Program-made: the position numbers and the translations under genes
Part shown: positions 1-9,440 of the stretch, piece after piece
How positions within the stretch are numbered: the stretch's first letter is position 1
Layout of the letters: the number at the start of each line of letters is the position of its first letter
Assembly (NCBI GenBank): GCA_018296165.2
Contig: JACKQL020000275.1
Coordinates: 1-19,266, forward strand
Source of the DNA: Termitomyces sp. T153
Taxonomy: Eukaryota; Basidiomycota; Agaricomycetes; Agaricales; Lyophyllaceae
Direction of reading: 5' to 3'
Length of the DNA stretch: 19,266 bases
The notes under the pieces: model-generated
Databases searched by the model: none
What the model saw: the letters and a program-made list of their open reading frames with translations, nothing else
What the model was told of the DNA's origin: nothing

Positions 1-264
1 TATGTACAAATCATCACCTATGCTGGCATTAGCAATCACTGCCATGAACATATAGGCACTGTGCACCAGGCAAGATTGCACATTCAGAGCAATTCCTTGG
101 AGTTGGTTTGAGTGGCAGAGTGGTATAGTTGGAACATTGATACCTCCCAGGTCAGCTACCTCAGCAGCACCACTGTCAGAGTTGGCTATAGGTACATCTC
201 AATTGTTTGGTGGGATCTGTTTGTGAAGTAGAGCATCACCCCTGATGCAGGGAGCCACTGGCTG
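1..264 (-). pseudogene. pol: Copia-1 linker between integrase and reverse transcriptase
   Basis: This follows directly after the integrase C-terminus on the minus strand. The frame has a stop after about eight codons and then stays open through low-complexity residues (for example INVPTIPLCHSNQLQ). This is the position of the poorly conserved linker of copia Pol proteins. The reverse transcriptase should start beyond the left edge. No plus-strand gene is seen. Confidence 0.5.
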
Positions 265-1293
265 TTAGGGCATAAGGTGGCCAGGAGTGCCCTTGGGGGC
301 CAAGCATGGTGTGTCTGACAAGAAGTTGGTCACTTCCTTGATGGCAGTGAGTGAATGGTGGCCTGTGCCTTCATCAAAAATCACATCATGAGATGTGATG
401 ATTGCTCTTATGGCATGATCAAATAGTTGGTATCCTCCTTTCCCAGGTGTATATCCTACCATAGCATACTTCACTGAGCAGGGGTCTAGTTTTAACCTAA
501 TAAGCTTGTCCAGAACCTTTGCAAATGCAATACAACCAAATGGGCATAAGTGATTTACATTTTGTTGAGTCTTCATCCATGACTCTTCTGGGATAGCATA
601 GTGTCTCAATGATGAGAGCCTATTTCAAGTGTATATTTGTGTAGCAGCAGCTTCTGCCCACAGGTCCTTTAGTAGGCTGCTTTCTGCTAACATACATTGA
701 ACACTCTCAATAACAGTGTGAATAGCACACTCAATAAAGCTGTTTTGCAAGTGTGCATATAGGACAACTAGTTTTATGATGATCTCATGAGTTGTGCAAT
801 AGTCTTCTCATCTCTTGTTTAACTATTCACACCCAGCATCTACCTGCACAATCTTCAGTTTTCTCCTGGTCTGCCACTCTAATGTGGTGTGGTATATAGC
901 AAATGCAGTGAGAGCAGTAGCTGCATCCCTTCTTGTTAGAAAGTAGTCTATGAGTCTCAATGTGCATCCATCAGCTACTAGCATCATGTATGATGCTCTC
1001 CCCAGTGACACTTTTGTTGATGGTCCCCAGAGATCTATATAGGCACAGTTGTTTGGATAGGCCTTGTTTTCATGCTCACCATTGTAAAGTCAGAATGTGT
1101 GCTTACTATACATACAATCCCTATACAACTCTTTAACCTCCAGATCACCTTTTACTACCAGGCTATCCAGCAATTTTTCCTGGACCACCTTTTAGATTGT
1201 GTCAACCTCTGTGTGGCCAAAACAACAGTGCCAGCTGTCCAAGTCCACTGGGATATTAAAATGGGTTGCAATCATCACAGTCATTGGTTGCAC
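265..1293 (-). pseudogene. pol: Copia-1 integrase (GAG-pre-integrase, DDE core, C-terminal region), degenerate
   Basis: Downstream of protease the minus strand reads VDLDSWHCCFGHTEVDTI (GAG-pre-integrase HRRLGH-like block), then YIDLWGPSTKVSLGRASYM, which starts the rve core. The catalytic residues are still visible: Asp in MLVADGCT, Asp in IVQVDAGCE and Glu in SFIECAIHT. Two stops lie between the second Asp and the Glu. The C-terminal part (265-609) has IPEESW, VNHLCPFGCIAFAKV, KLIRLKLDP, YAMVGYTPGKGGYQLFD and SHDVIFDEGTGHHS, the usual end of copia integrase. Integrase inserts the cDNA into the genome. At least three stops and CpG loss show this copy is dead. Confidence 0.92.
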
Positions 1294-1720
1294 TCAGTAG
1301 AAGTTGTCAAGGAGATACATTCCTTTGCTTCCTTCCCTGACTAGTACTACCTTTCCCTCTGGGTCCTTGAAAGTGGCCTTGCCCTGGGCAAATATTATTG
1401 AGAAGCTGGCATGGTCAAATTTCCCAATAGAGATTAAGTTAGCCAATAGGTTAGTAGTATGCAGTGCATTTCTGAAGACTAGTTCAATGTTTCCCTGACC
1501 CATTCTGACTGTCTTTCTTACAGTGCCAAAGCCCACAATATGGAACATATTATCTTTAGATGCAGCCTGCTCTTGTTGGGGTGTAGAGAAAGGTGTGTAC
1601 TCTAAAAATGCTTCTCAATCAACAAAGCAATAATCAGTAGCTTCATAGTCTGCAAATATAGGGACCATTCCATTCATCATATTCAGGGTCACTCTGGATT
1701 GATCTGTGGTGGAAATTGTA
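1294..1720 (-). pseudogene. pol: Copia-1 aspartic protease, degenerate
   Basis: The minus-strand frame ending near 1615 contains FADYEATDYCFVD, which aligns with the active-site block FADSGATDHCF of copia proteases. The Asp is kept, but Ser-Gly has become Tyr-Glu and His has become Tyr. A stop follows. The next open stretch (1294-1548) continues with FRIVG-like and GTVRKTV segments, the FRNALHTTNLLANLISIGKFD block typical of the end of the protease, and EGSKGMYLLDNFY, which leads into the GAG-pre-integrase zinc-binding region. The protein would cut the Gag-Pol polyprotein. The active site is destroyed, so it is not functional. Confidence 0.85.
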
Positions 1721-1999
1721 TACTGTGCAATGGGTGCTGTTGTTGTGGCCAGTGTATATGTTGTCTGTGTTGTATCTGCTGGAGTTATTGGGTTTGTGTT
1801 GGCTAAGTGGGCCACAGATGTGTTTAGTCTCTTGGGGTTAGTGCTTGCTGTTGATGCTGCAAGTGTTGCTAATGCCTGCTCACAGTTTCTAAAGCTTGTT
1901 GGGAACTGCCCCTCTTTTCCACTACCTTGCCAGTAGCATTTCTTGATTGTATGTCCTAGTACATTCACAGTTTGGATTTGTGCAAACAAATTTGTCCTT
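1720..1999 (-). pseudogene. gag: Copia-1 nucleocapsid zinc knuckle, frameshifted
   Basis: Minus-strand translation contains the CCHC-type zinc knuckle that binds element RNA, followed by the CYWQGSGKEGQFP tail seen in basidiomycete copia elements. The first half of the knuckle (CTNPNC, near 1971-1990) and the second half (GHTIKKC, near 1935-1960) lie in different frames, so a small indel has broken the motif in the middle. The Thr/Ala-rich linker that follows leads into the protease. This block links the gag and pol parts of Copia-1 and is the clearest clue to the fungal group. Confidence 0.85.
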
Positions 2000-2672
2000 C
2001 TAGGGCCTTGTATCTGTTTGCAGAGCTGTGACCAATGGTGTTGTGACCTTTTGGAGTTTCAGGCATTCCCAATGAACTAAAAGTCCCAATACAAGATCTG
2101 TTGAATTTTTGGTTGAGTACATGCTAGCTACAATGGTATTCCACAATTCCAGCAAGGATGTCATGATAGTGGATCAGAAAGTGAGGTCAGATATGTTTGC
2201 TCCCTTTTCTGTAGCATTTGCCCATTTTATGCACAGATCTGTGATGTGTGTCAGGAAGTCCATTCTATCTGTAAATCTAGTGGATTGGAGTGCATTTTTG
2301 GCACCCATAGCTGCCAGCTCAGACATCACCCTGTATGCATCTGTGAGTGACTTTCATGCTTCAGCAGCTGTTCTGTCCATTTTGACCCCCAGTCCAACCA
2401 GGTTTTTGCAGTTGTATACAATCAGTCTAAATGTCCATGCATCTCATAGGTTCCAGTCAGCAGCTGAGAAGTTGTCAGAGAACCAGCTTGAGGTTTTAGA
2501 TGTTTCTGATTTTATAGGGGTGTCTAGGTTTCCAGCTCCTAGTTTTGGGATAGTTCCTTCTAAGTAACCTTTTGCTCCATGAGCTCTAGCTGCTATCAGG
2601 ACCCAATTTTTAAAGTGGATAAAATTTGTTCTGTCAAATTGCTGGTTAAGGATTGAATTTTTTTCTACAGGA
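2000..2672 (-). pseudogene. gag: Copia-1 gag (UBN2-type gag polypeptide), degenerate
   Basis: The minus strand reads as a copia-type gag in one main frame. It starts near LNQQFDRTNFIHFKNWVL and continues through ARAHGAKGYLEGTIP, an SDNFSAADWNL segment, VYNCKNLVGLGVKMD, SLTDAYRVMSELAAMGAKNA, IKWANATEKGANISDLTF and WNTIVASMYSTKNSTDL. These blocks match the general layout of fungal copia gag proteins. In-frame stops interrupt it (for example after AADWNL, after AAEA where a Trp codon has become TGA, and after ISDLTF). It continues into the zinc knuckle on the left. A plus-strand open frame over 2109-2567 is only its shadow. The start codon was not identified. Gag would form the virus-like particle. 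Confidence 0.85.
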
Positions 2673-2690
2673 AAATAACTATGGGGCCAA

Positions 2691-4253
2691 TAATCTATAA
2701 GTACTCAAACCCTCAAAATGTTGCAGTGAGTGGAGACAACTGAGGGGAAAAAAAACTATTTGTGTATGTAATATAAGTAAGTATCCAAATAAGGTTTGCA
2801 TAGCAAAGTGTTGCAAACATAAGAATAGTGATGTATATCATATGATAAATAAAATAAGAAAAGAAAGACAAATGAGAAATGAAAGAATGTAAGATGAGCC
2901 TAACTGTTATATTTCAATAACAACTAAATTCCATATCATTAAAATAATACATGAATCCAAGGACTTTAATGTGCATGTGCAAAGACAAATACCAAACTTC
3001 ATAAAATTGATTTGTCTAGTTAGGCACACCAAATATCTTGACCAGTCCATCTCCCTGCAGCAGCTATTTTATTTTGCCAAGTTTGTGTTCTATTTCAAAT
3101 TGCCCTCTCTATTTTCATTATTTAAAATATATCATTGTTCTTTATCTACATGTGACATTTCATATGCCCCTTTTTTATCTGTATTTTGATTGGACATTCA
3201 AGTGTTCAACATTCTTGTCTCTTTATTACAATGTTTCTTTTTCCTTTACCTGCACATTATCTTTCTTTGTGCATTGACCCAATGCTATTTACACATACTC
3301 ATTAGAAAAGATTTCAACATGCCCAACTATCTCTTAAACACAAAAAACATGAGCTGGTGATTGGCCCTTAAATATACATGAACACATGTGTATATTTACA
3401 ATAGGAGGCAGATATAAAGTACATAACAAATCACAAGAGTTTAATTATAAACATTGTATGCAAGGGGACTAACAAGTAGCAGGCAGTGCAGCTAGAGAGG
3501 GTATCCTTCACAGATGAAATTCAAGACATATTTCTCTCCAGCAACAGGTTGCTATCTTTTTATATACTTGTGTTACTAGCTTATCAAGTTGATATGTTGG
3601 AGAAAGATTTCAGCATGCCAATGCAACTATTTCCAAGTATGTAATATCATGCTTTGGTCCATTGCCTCTTTGAATGCTATAAAGATATTTCTAATGTAGT
3701 CTTACTACTCTTTCCTCTCCTACCTTTTACAATTGATATGTTTGCCTCCCCAATATCAATGACTTCACTCCTAAGTGCATTCAGAACAATCCAAAATGGT
3801 TTCTCTTTTTTCAAAAGAGCCATAGGTGCTATAAATAGCATTCAATTGCTGCTTGTCCATCAGCTGTTGAACAACACACTCTTTACAACTGCAAAAATCC
3901 TCGTGCAAGTTCTCATTTTCTAAGACTGCATAGCTATCAACTGCAGAAATATGCTATTTCAGCAGTCCAATAAAAATCACCATGACCTTGTTAGATAATC
4001 AATCTTTCTTCAGATTCTGAAATCAGATAATGGCATGCTGCTTGCAATTCGGTGTACCTTCAAGCCTAGAGCAAGAAGGAGCAAATAACTTCTGAAAAAT
4101 AGAGTTGAACTCACACATGGTTCAATGAATGTCTGAAAAACTCTGGCTGCTACTAGCAATGCAAGTTTTCTTGTGACTTTGTGGTGCAGGAGTCATGGTA
4201 GCACTGTATTTGCAAACAAGTGGCATAGGAGTGACAGGTGGAAGTGAAGTGGT
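2691..4253. other. AT-rich stretch without a recognisable gene
   Basis: The open frames here are short (under 90 codons), overlap one another, and match no family I know on either strand. The 5' LTR of Copia-1 ought to lie in the first few hundred bases, but I could not find convincing TG...CA ends or a primer site. The motif GATTTCA(A/G)CATGCC occurs twice (near 3308 and 3607), too little to call a repeat. Two of the very few CpG dinucleotides of the left arm are here (near 3902 and 4050). Confidence 0.5.
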
Positions 4254-4938
4254 CTAGAAAAACATTAGAATAGATATAAAAAAAATAAAAAGAGTGATGC
4301 AAGTGCCTAACTTTTCTTCTTCCTTTACTGGTGTCCAATCTGAATTCATACCATCACTTTCATCATCACTAGAAGCAAGTCCCTGAGTTGCCTGATAGGC
4401 ATGTGTACTACAAGCAGTAAAAGGAGCAAGTTAATCAAAAGCTTTCAGATGAATCCAGCCAACATTAGCAAAAGCCTCAGCTCCAAAATTCTTGTCTACA
4501 AATGCATCCTAAGTTCCTTGTTTTTCTAAAATGACTTGAACATTCTCTTGATCATCTCAAAACCAATCTGAGTAATTGCAAATAGCATTCACAAGCTCAT
4601 AAGTCATCTTGAGCTAATTGATAATGTATCAATAGTGTTGAAAATGAATTATTTTTGAGCTATGTATTCACACTACAATACTTGTTTTTACAGGAGTTTG
4701 AGGTCTTTGGATCACCCTTGATAATGATTTCATTGATATGGGCAGCCACTACCATAAATGTTGGCTTCTTGAAAGACATGCCATCACCAGCCTTGGACTT
4801 GTGATCAAGAAGGTATTGCAGAAGCCAAGCCTCATCATTTGTGCTTCAGGATGCATGAGGAATAGACTTTTTTAGAACAGAGATAGAAGTAGAAGAAATT
4901 TCAGCCTTATGGCATGCCACATGGCCACTCATAGTCAT
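4254..4938 (-). pseudogene. Myb/SANT-like domain protein, pseudogene with one intron
   Basis: On the minus strand, a start at 4938 (MTMSGHVACHK) is followed by a segment resembling the Myb/SANT-like DNA-binding domain proteins abundant in basidiomycetes: NDEAWLLQYLLDHKSKAGDG, then FKKPTFMVVAAHINE and GDPKTSNSCKNK. After a 68-bp intron (4614-4681) it continues LKMTYELVNAICNYSDWF, KNFGAEAFANVGWIHLKAFD and SSDDESDGMNSDW. Expected Trp positions have become stops: before STNDE (TGA, 4846-4848), after SDWF, and before DAFVDKN (TAG). That points to G-to-A decay on the coding strand. The 3' end is uncertain; the first stop after the acidic tail is at 4254-4256. Such genes are often linked to transposons, but whether this was a host gene or part of one cannot be told. 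Confidence 0.75.
4614..4681 (-). other. Spliceosomal intron of the Myb/SANT-like pseudogene
   Basis: On the minus strand the intron begins GTATTG and ends CAATTAG. Removing it joins CKNK to LKMTYELV in frame, which restores the domain. Length is 68 bp, typical of basidiomycete introns. Confidence 0.7.
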
Positions 4939-5613
4939 ATAGAAGTTAGAGTGACATGTTTTTAATGAGAATGAAAATTGTCACACTTACATCTTGGCAT
5001 GATCTAAAATAAATATTCTAGTATATTAATAAGCAGAATATTGCAGATTTGGAATTCAAATTGCATGCTAAACAGGCTGTTAGGTTATCCATCATTGGTC
5101 TGACAAGTTATCAAAGCACACTTTTGTTGCTAGTGCCAGTGTATCATTCATTCACTAAAACAAATACAATAACTGAGTTTGTGACAAAAAGTATTCTGAA
5201 ACATAAGCATCTCATCAGCTCATCACCACTGGCTCTTTCTTACTCTTGTTAATAAGTACTTCTGGTGAAACTATATTAATCCATCATATCAAGGCAGTGG
5301 GCCCATATAGAGTACTATAATTTTTTATACCTACTGTATAGTTACAGTTACTGATGAGTCAGCATAGAAGCTGTGTCTGGGAGTTCCTTTCAATCTAATC
5401 CATCTTTTATACTGATTATGAAATCTCCATCATACACAATTAAAGCTATTATGTTGCACACAAAGCCATCTGAAGCCAGGGCCTTGAGAAATTTAAATCT
5501 CATGTAGTAGAGTCACACTTACATGGATAGAGAGCATTTTCCAGCAAGAGTTGGGTTAAGTCTAGACATTTGATATATGCATTGAGAAGACACAACAAAA
5601 AAAATATTCATGC
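4939..5613. other. Unrecognised AT-rich sequence
   Basis: There is no convincing coding signal on either strand. The only open frame over 60 codons (5049-5252, plus) has no recognisable domain. It is CpG-free like its neighbours and may be intergenic or downstream sequence of the P450 remnant. Confidence 0.5.
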
Positions 5614-5832
5614 TCAAACATGTTTTATGATCTTGAGTGGAAGTTGAGCAATGGGGAAAATAGTACTTGTATATAACCTGATGACCATAAGTCTTTTCTT
5701 GTACTGTGAATGAGTCTTGCCAGGTTTCAAATCTATGTTGAAGATTCAGTCATGTAAAAAAAATGCCAAGATACTAATGGCTTCCATAAATGCCAATTTG
5801 TAACCAATGCAGATGCAAGGCTCAAAACTAAC
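5614..5832 (-). pseudogene. Cytochrome P450, C-terminal end (heme-binding region), disrupted
   Basis: The minus strand reads VSFEPCICIGYKLAFMEA, which aligns with the P450 heme-thiolate motif FxxGxRxCIG followed by the L-helix. The heme-ligand Cys-Ile-Gly is kept. The conserved Gly is now Glu and the conserved Arg is now Cys, both explained by transitions. A shift in a T-run after ILAFF changes frame, then IFNIDLKPGK and PIAQLPLKI follow to a stop at 5614-5616, as in the usual C-terminus of fungal P450s. The coding sequence stops abruptly at 5833, where the Copia-2 LTR begins. The rest of the gene should therefore lie beyond the other end of Copia-2, right of this window. P450s are heme monooxygenases anchored in the ER. 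This copy cannot function. Confidence 0.7.
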
Positions 5833-6052
5833 TGTTGAATAGAATATAAGTCTAAATTAATAGCATAATTAGTAAGCAAATTGAGGTCAACTGATTAAAC
5901 TCTACATATTTCAAACAACCACAATATAATAGTAAACAACTAAGGTATCATACTACAAATTATGGAGCAAAAAATGAGTAATTAAATGACCAAAAACATA
6001 ATAGAAAAGGTAATTGAGTAGGTGCAGCACAAGTAAGGAATCTATCTCAACA
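5833..6052 (-). mobile_element. Copia-2 LTR, copy 1 (duplicated)
   Basis: The 220-bp segment begins TGTTGA and ends TCAACA, a perfect six-base inverted terminal repeat of TG...CA type. On the minus strand it is preceded by the purine tract AAAGGAAG (plus strand 6053-6060), as expected for a 3' LTR of an element in minus orientation. It exists only because of the 435-bp tandem duplication. The plus-strand flank CTAAC (5828-5832) is the candidate target duplication. Confidence 0.75.
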
Positions 6053-6065
6053 CTTCCTTTGAATA

Positions 6066-6267
6066 TCTTGAGTGGAAGTTGAGCAATGGGGAAAATAGTA
6101 CTTGTATATAGCCTGATGACCATAAGTCTTTCCTTGTACTGTGAATGAGTCTTGCCAGGTTTCAAATCTATGTTGAAGATTCAGTCATGTAAAAAAAATG
6201 CCAAGATACTAATGGCTTCCATAAATGCCAATTTGTAACCAATGCAGATGCAAGGCTCAAAACTAAC
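6066..6267 (-). pseudogene. Second, truncated copy of the P450 C-terminal fragment
   Basis: This is the duplicate of 5631-5832. It repeats the heme-binding block and ends at the duplication junction, so it lacks the last codons of the true C-terminus. Its frame runs leftwards out of LPLKI into the polypurine tract and LTR of copy 1, giving a meaningless 70-codon open frame at 5953-6165. Confidence 0.7.
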
Positions 6268-6487
6268 TGTTGAATAGAATATAAGTCTAAATTAGTAGCA
6301 TAATTAGTAAGCAAATTGAGGTCAACTGATTAAACTCTACATATTTCAAACAACCACAATATAATAGTAAACAACTAAGGTATCATACTACAAATTATAG
6401 AGCAAAAAATGAGTAATTAAATGACCAAAAACATAATAGAAAAGGTAATTAAGTAGGTGCAGCACAAGTAAGGAATCTATCTCAACA
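6268..6487 (-). mobile_element. Copia-2 3' LTR
   Basis: Same 220-bp LTR as at 5833-6052, with TGTTGA...TCAACA ends. This copy directly adjoins the Copia-2 polypurine tract and RNase H region, so it is the real 3' LTR of the element. The left flank is the P450 heme-binding exon, with CTAAC at 6263-6267. The matching 5' LTR should lie right of the window, beyond LTR-D. Confidence 0.78.
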
Positions 6488-6495
6488 CTTCCTTT
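6488..6495 (-). promoter_or_regulatory. Copia-2 polypurine tract
   Basis: The minus strand reads AAAGGAAG immediately before the TGTTGA end of the 3' LTR. This is the expected site where plus-strand cDNA synthesis is primed. Confidence 0.6.
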
Positions 6496-6509
6496 GAATT
6501 TATAACCCA

Positions 6510-6975
6510 ATGAAGAGTCAAGCCACAATAATAATCATATCCATATTTTTTATAAGACATTCAAGCCTTGGTCAAGATAATGTCTTTGTAAATAAGTTAG
6601 CAACATTATCTTCTGATAAAATCAGTTCCATGTTTACATCCTTTTGTCTGACAGCCTTATGAATTCAATAGACCTTTATATTGAGATGTTTAATTTTGCT
6701 GTGACTACCAGTATTTTTAATGAATGCAACAATCATGTTGCTATTGCATTAGACAACAAGAGGTTGGTCCACTCTAATATCTACTTCCAACAACCACAAA
6801 AACATTTACATTGCCTGTTTTCCTACCTCCAATATACTTATATATTCTACTTAACTTATTGATGTACTGATTTAACTTGTGTCTTTGTTTTCCAGCTCAC
6901 TGAACCACCTGCTATTAGCTGATGATTTTCAAGTGTCTAAATTGTTGGCATACAAGGGATTCAAGAATTTATATG
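6510..6975 (-). pseudogene. pol: Copia-2 RNase H, degenerate
   Basis: Minus-strand fragments match copia RNase H in order. YANNLDT and KSSA correspond to the DxDWAGDxDTRKSTSG block, and GGSVSWKTKTQ to the SWxSKKQ block. VAFIKNTGSHSKIKHLNIKVY corresponds to the N-P-x-H-x-R-T-K-H-I-D region, and EDNVANLFTKTLS to the DNxADxxTKxLP block near the C-terminus. Stops and frameshifts lie between them. RNase H removes genomic RNA during reverse transcription. The open frame on the plus strand at 6644-6862 is a shadow. Confidence 0.85.
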
Positions 6976-8100
6976 GCTCAATAACATCACCTTTTTAGTA
7001 TGTGATAGCAAGCTCTTGTGTGGTCTTTGGATACCAATGAATGGACACAGATCTTTGACATACCACATTAAAACCATCATTGCAAAAGCCATGTCTGGAC
7101 ATGTTCTGTTAGCAATATAGTTTAATAATTTCAATGCCTTTCAATGTTTGTCCTGTATAAAGTAGGCATCCTTTACAAAAGTAAGTATAGGTTATGAGTT
7201 GGATAGATTGACATTAAAAAGTAGTGGTGTATATTTTAAATTTGTATCTTGCATTTCAAATGTAGAGAGCACCTTATTCATGAGTTGTTTTTGATCAATC
7301 ATGATGTTATCCATGAATTTGTCAATAATCAGGGATATGCCAAAGACCTTGTTGGGTTTTCTTAAGGTCAGTAATCTTGTAAGTGCCCTTTAGTTCCTTC
7401 TTTGTTAACTCTGCAACTTTGTCAGAAGTTGCTCCATTAATACATTATCTGCATAAGTTGATGATATGATTAATTCAAATACACACATTAGTACAAGATT
7501 GGCAATGACCAAGCTTGGTAAATATGCTATTAAGCTTATGAAACCAGTTGTTTCTGTCATTCATTGTGCCATAGATTGTATAGTTCATATGTAAAACTTT
7601 GTCAACACTTGGTAACTTGTAGTGACTTTTGAAGCCCTCTGAAATTTTAAAGTAGTTCTCTTCTTGGAGTTTGTATTAGAGTAGGCATCAATGAAATCAA
7701 TGAGGCCAACTTTGAATCCACAAGACACAATTGTGATGAGAAGAATTCTGACAAATTTGTATTTGACCATTGCTGCAAACAATCCTTTGTAATATTTTTT
7801 TAGCCTTTAAATAAATCTTTTCACCACACTTCTTGCCCTCCTCCTCAATATCAGCCCATCTCCATTGACCTTAATATCAAATACACACTTTGTTTTGATT
7901 ATGTTGATACTGGCTGGACATGGTACTGCTATAACAATATTTCTCTCATTTCATTTTGCTATTGATCTTGATATCAAATACACACTTTGTTTTGATTATG
8001 TTGATACTGGCTGGACATGGTACTGCTATAACAATATCTCTCTCATTTCATCTTACTATTTTCTTTTCCATTGCAGGTCTTCAAAGGTGATGTTTAATAG
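6976..8100 (-). pseudogene. pol: Copia-2 reverse transcriptase, degenerate
   Basis: Minus-strand pieces in several frames align in order to the copia reverse transcriptase. VPCPASINIIKTKCVFDIKV gives the first block, then VKYKFVRILLITIVSCGFKV and DFIDAYSN. IYGTMNDRNNWFHKLNSIF matches the YGLKQAxRxWYxKL block. STYADNVL sits at the catalytic YVDD position, 7444-7455 with second Asp now Asn. KELKGTYKITDLRKPNKVFG, MIDQKQLMNKVLSTFEMQD and TCPDMAFAM follow. At least three frame changes and several stops interrupt it. A 97-bp duplication near the N-terminus adds another frameshift. It cannot be active. Confidence 0.9.
7864..8057. repeat. 97-bp tandem duplication inside Copia-2 reverse transcriptase
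   Basis: Copies 7864-7960 and 7961-8057 match with about five differences by eye, for example GACCTTAATATC against GATCTTGATATC. The unit covers the first conserved RT block. Because 97 is not a multiple of three it also shifts the frame. It has no TG...CA ends, so it is a simple local duplication. Confidence 0.9.
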
Positions 8101-8574
8101 GATTGTTAGCTTCAGCACATAATGACAGGATGAATCAGTCCTGTGGTTCTAGAGGTAGGCCAACTGACATTGATGCAGGTGTATCTGAAGCATCAGTGAA
8201 GTGTTCATCTTTACTGAGATTTGGTGAGTATTGACAGCTTCCAATCCAATTCAGTGTTAACACCTTTTTTCATGATTAATTCTGATTCTGGTTTCTTTGC
8301 AGCCAAATATACAGACTTTTATGAAGCTAGTAGATGGGTGATGCAAGGTCAAGTTTTATGTGGCACTAAAGAGAGTTTGAGAAGTTGTATGTTTTTGACT
8401 GTTAGTGTTTTCAGTATAGAAATTAGAAGTAAAGTTGTAGTTGTATCAACAATAATTTCATCTGGTTCTTTGTTTTTCAAATTAGCAGGAGTGACATTAA
8501 GCTGGTGATTGGTAATGAGAAAGTCATAGTTCTTGTTGTTGTCAGTGTTGTTGCTTTTAGTATTGTCCTCCTCC
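8101..8574 (-). pseudogene. pol: Copia-2 linker between integrase and reverse transcriptase
   Basis: Minus-strand open stretch MDQEEDNTKSNNTDNNKNYD and following residues is acidic, Asn/Thr-rich and of low complexity, as is usual between copia integrase and RT. It follows the integrase C-terminus and precedes the RT blocks. No conserved motif is expected or seen. Confidence 0.6.
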
Positions 8575-9440
8575 TGATCCATGAGAGAACAGTGCCTAGA
8601 TCCCTCCTCAAATCTAAGATTGTGTGATTATATGATTTCTCAGTCTTGAGTATCAGTACCTGATACATCTCTCAGCTCTTGAGCCCCAATAAATCTATCC
8701 TTAATGGCATGCTCAGTTAGCTTGCCACTTTCCTATTTCTTTGAAACATAGATGCACATGATGCATTCTCAGACATATAAGTGTCTGATGTCTTAGAAAA
8801 CTCCTATCCACACCTCTTCTGGTATAGTGCCTGAGTGACAAGCTGAAAGTAACAAATTTTTGACATAGTCTACAAACTCTCAGGCTTGAGCCCACCATTT
8901 TGAAGGCAGATCTGCATCTGCTAGCATGACCTAAAGAGTGCCAGTTGTGACTCCAATCAAAATCAACCTCTCAGCTGTTTTATTTAACATGAAAGAATAT
9001 GAGACAGTAAAGTCAGCTACAAGACTCTTTGCAGAAGTAATCTTTCTATAATGTGCTTTAGAATTCTGATGCATTATCAGTTCATACAAACACTATCAGC
9101 CACCCAGTAATCCTCTCAGACTCCACTTTATACATTTTTGGAGCCTGTAAGCATGTCTTTGCTAAATGATTTGAAAGGAAAAAGAACTTCATTGTATATA
9201 CTGCACTTCTAATAGATTTAATGCAAGCTGGTCTGCACAATTAATATTTATAGACTGCAAGACAACCTTTTCAGGAATTAGATGACTATTATATGATTGC
9301 TTCCTCATATTTCCTACAATACACATTGACCTGTTGTGTCAACCTTTGTGATTTTCAGGCTATTAACCAATTTACTTGCCTTATTTATGTGGTAACACTA
9401 AAGTGGGAAAATCTTTAGTGCCATGTCACTGTGTTTATAG
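8575..9440 (-). pseudogene. pol: Copia-2 integrase, degenerate
   Basis: Reading the minus strand from 9440 leftwards, weak GAG-pre-integrase sequence comes first. Then a core fragment has SVCTDNASEF (second catalytic Asp kept, near 9060-9085). DADLPSKWWAQA-like and FVDYVKNLL-like segments follow near 8870-8930. After TIPEEVW come DIRHLYV, YVSKK, GKLTEHAIKDRFIGAQ and HNLRFEEGSRHCSL, the usual copia integrase C-terminus (8575-8850). Frames change at least three times and stops are frequent. The function would have been cDNA integration. Confidence 0.82.

Larger units (their letters stand above)
1..2690 (-). mobile_element. Copia-1: degenerate Ty1/copia retrotransposon, gag-protease-integrase part
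   Basis: Reading the minus strand from about 2670 down to 1 gives, in order, gag, zinc knuckle, protease, GAG-pre-integrase, integrase core and integrase C-terminus. This is the Ty1/copia order, with integrase ahead of reverse transcriptase. The reverse transcriptase and 3' LTR would lie left of the window. Many stops and frameshifts interrupt it, so it is dead. No LTR or tRNA-type primer site could be recognised upstream of gag, so the right boundary near 2690 is approximate. The stretch is almost free of CpG dinucleotides, as expected for an old, methylated and deaminated copy. Confidence 0.9.
5631..6500. repeat. 435-bp tandem duplication (two copies: 5631-6065, 6066-6500)
   Basis: Two head-to-tail copies share the same sequence with period 435. 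By eye I found about five differences, all transitions, so identity is near 99%. Each unit contains the P450 C-terminal fragment, the 220-bp Copia-2 LTR and about 13 bases of the adjacent polypurine tract. Both copies carry the same P450 damage, so the duplication happened after Copia-2 inserted and after most of the decay. The junction lies within ATCTTGAG at 6065-6070. Confidence 0.95.

Noticed and set aside
2109..2567. 152-codon plus-strand open frame
   Set aside because: It is antisense to the clear Copia-1 gag.
5820..5840. Intron 3' splice site (CAACAG) just before the P450 heme-binding exon
   Set aside because: The same bases form the TCAACA end of a 220-bp LTR with matching TGTTGA start and an adjacent polypurine tract, so an LTR insertion explains the break better.
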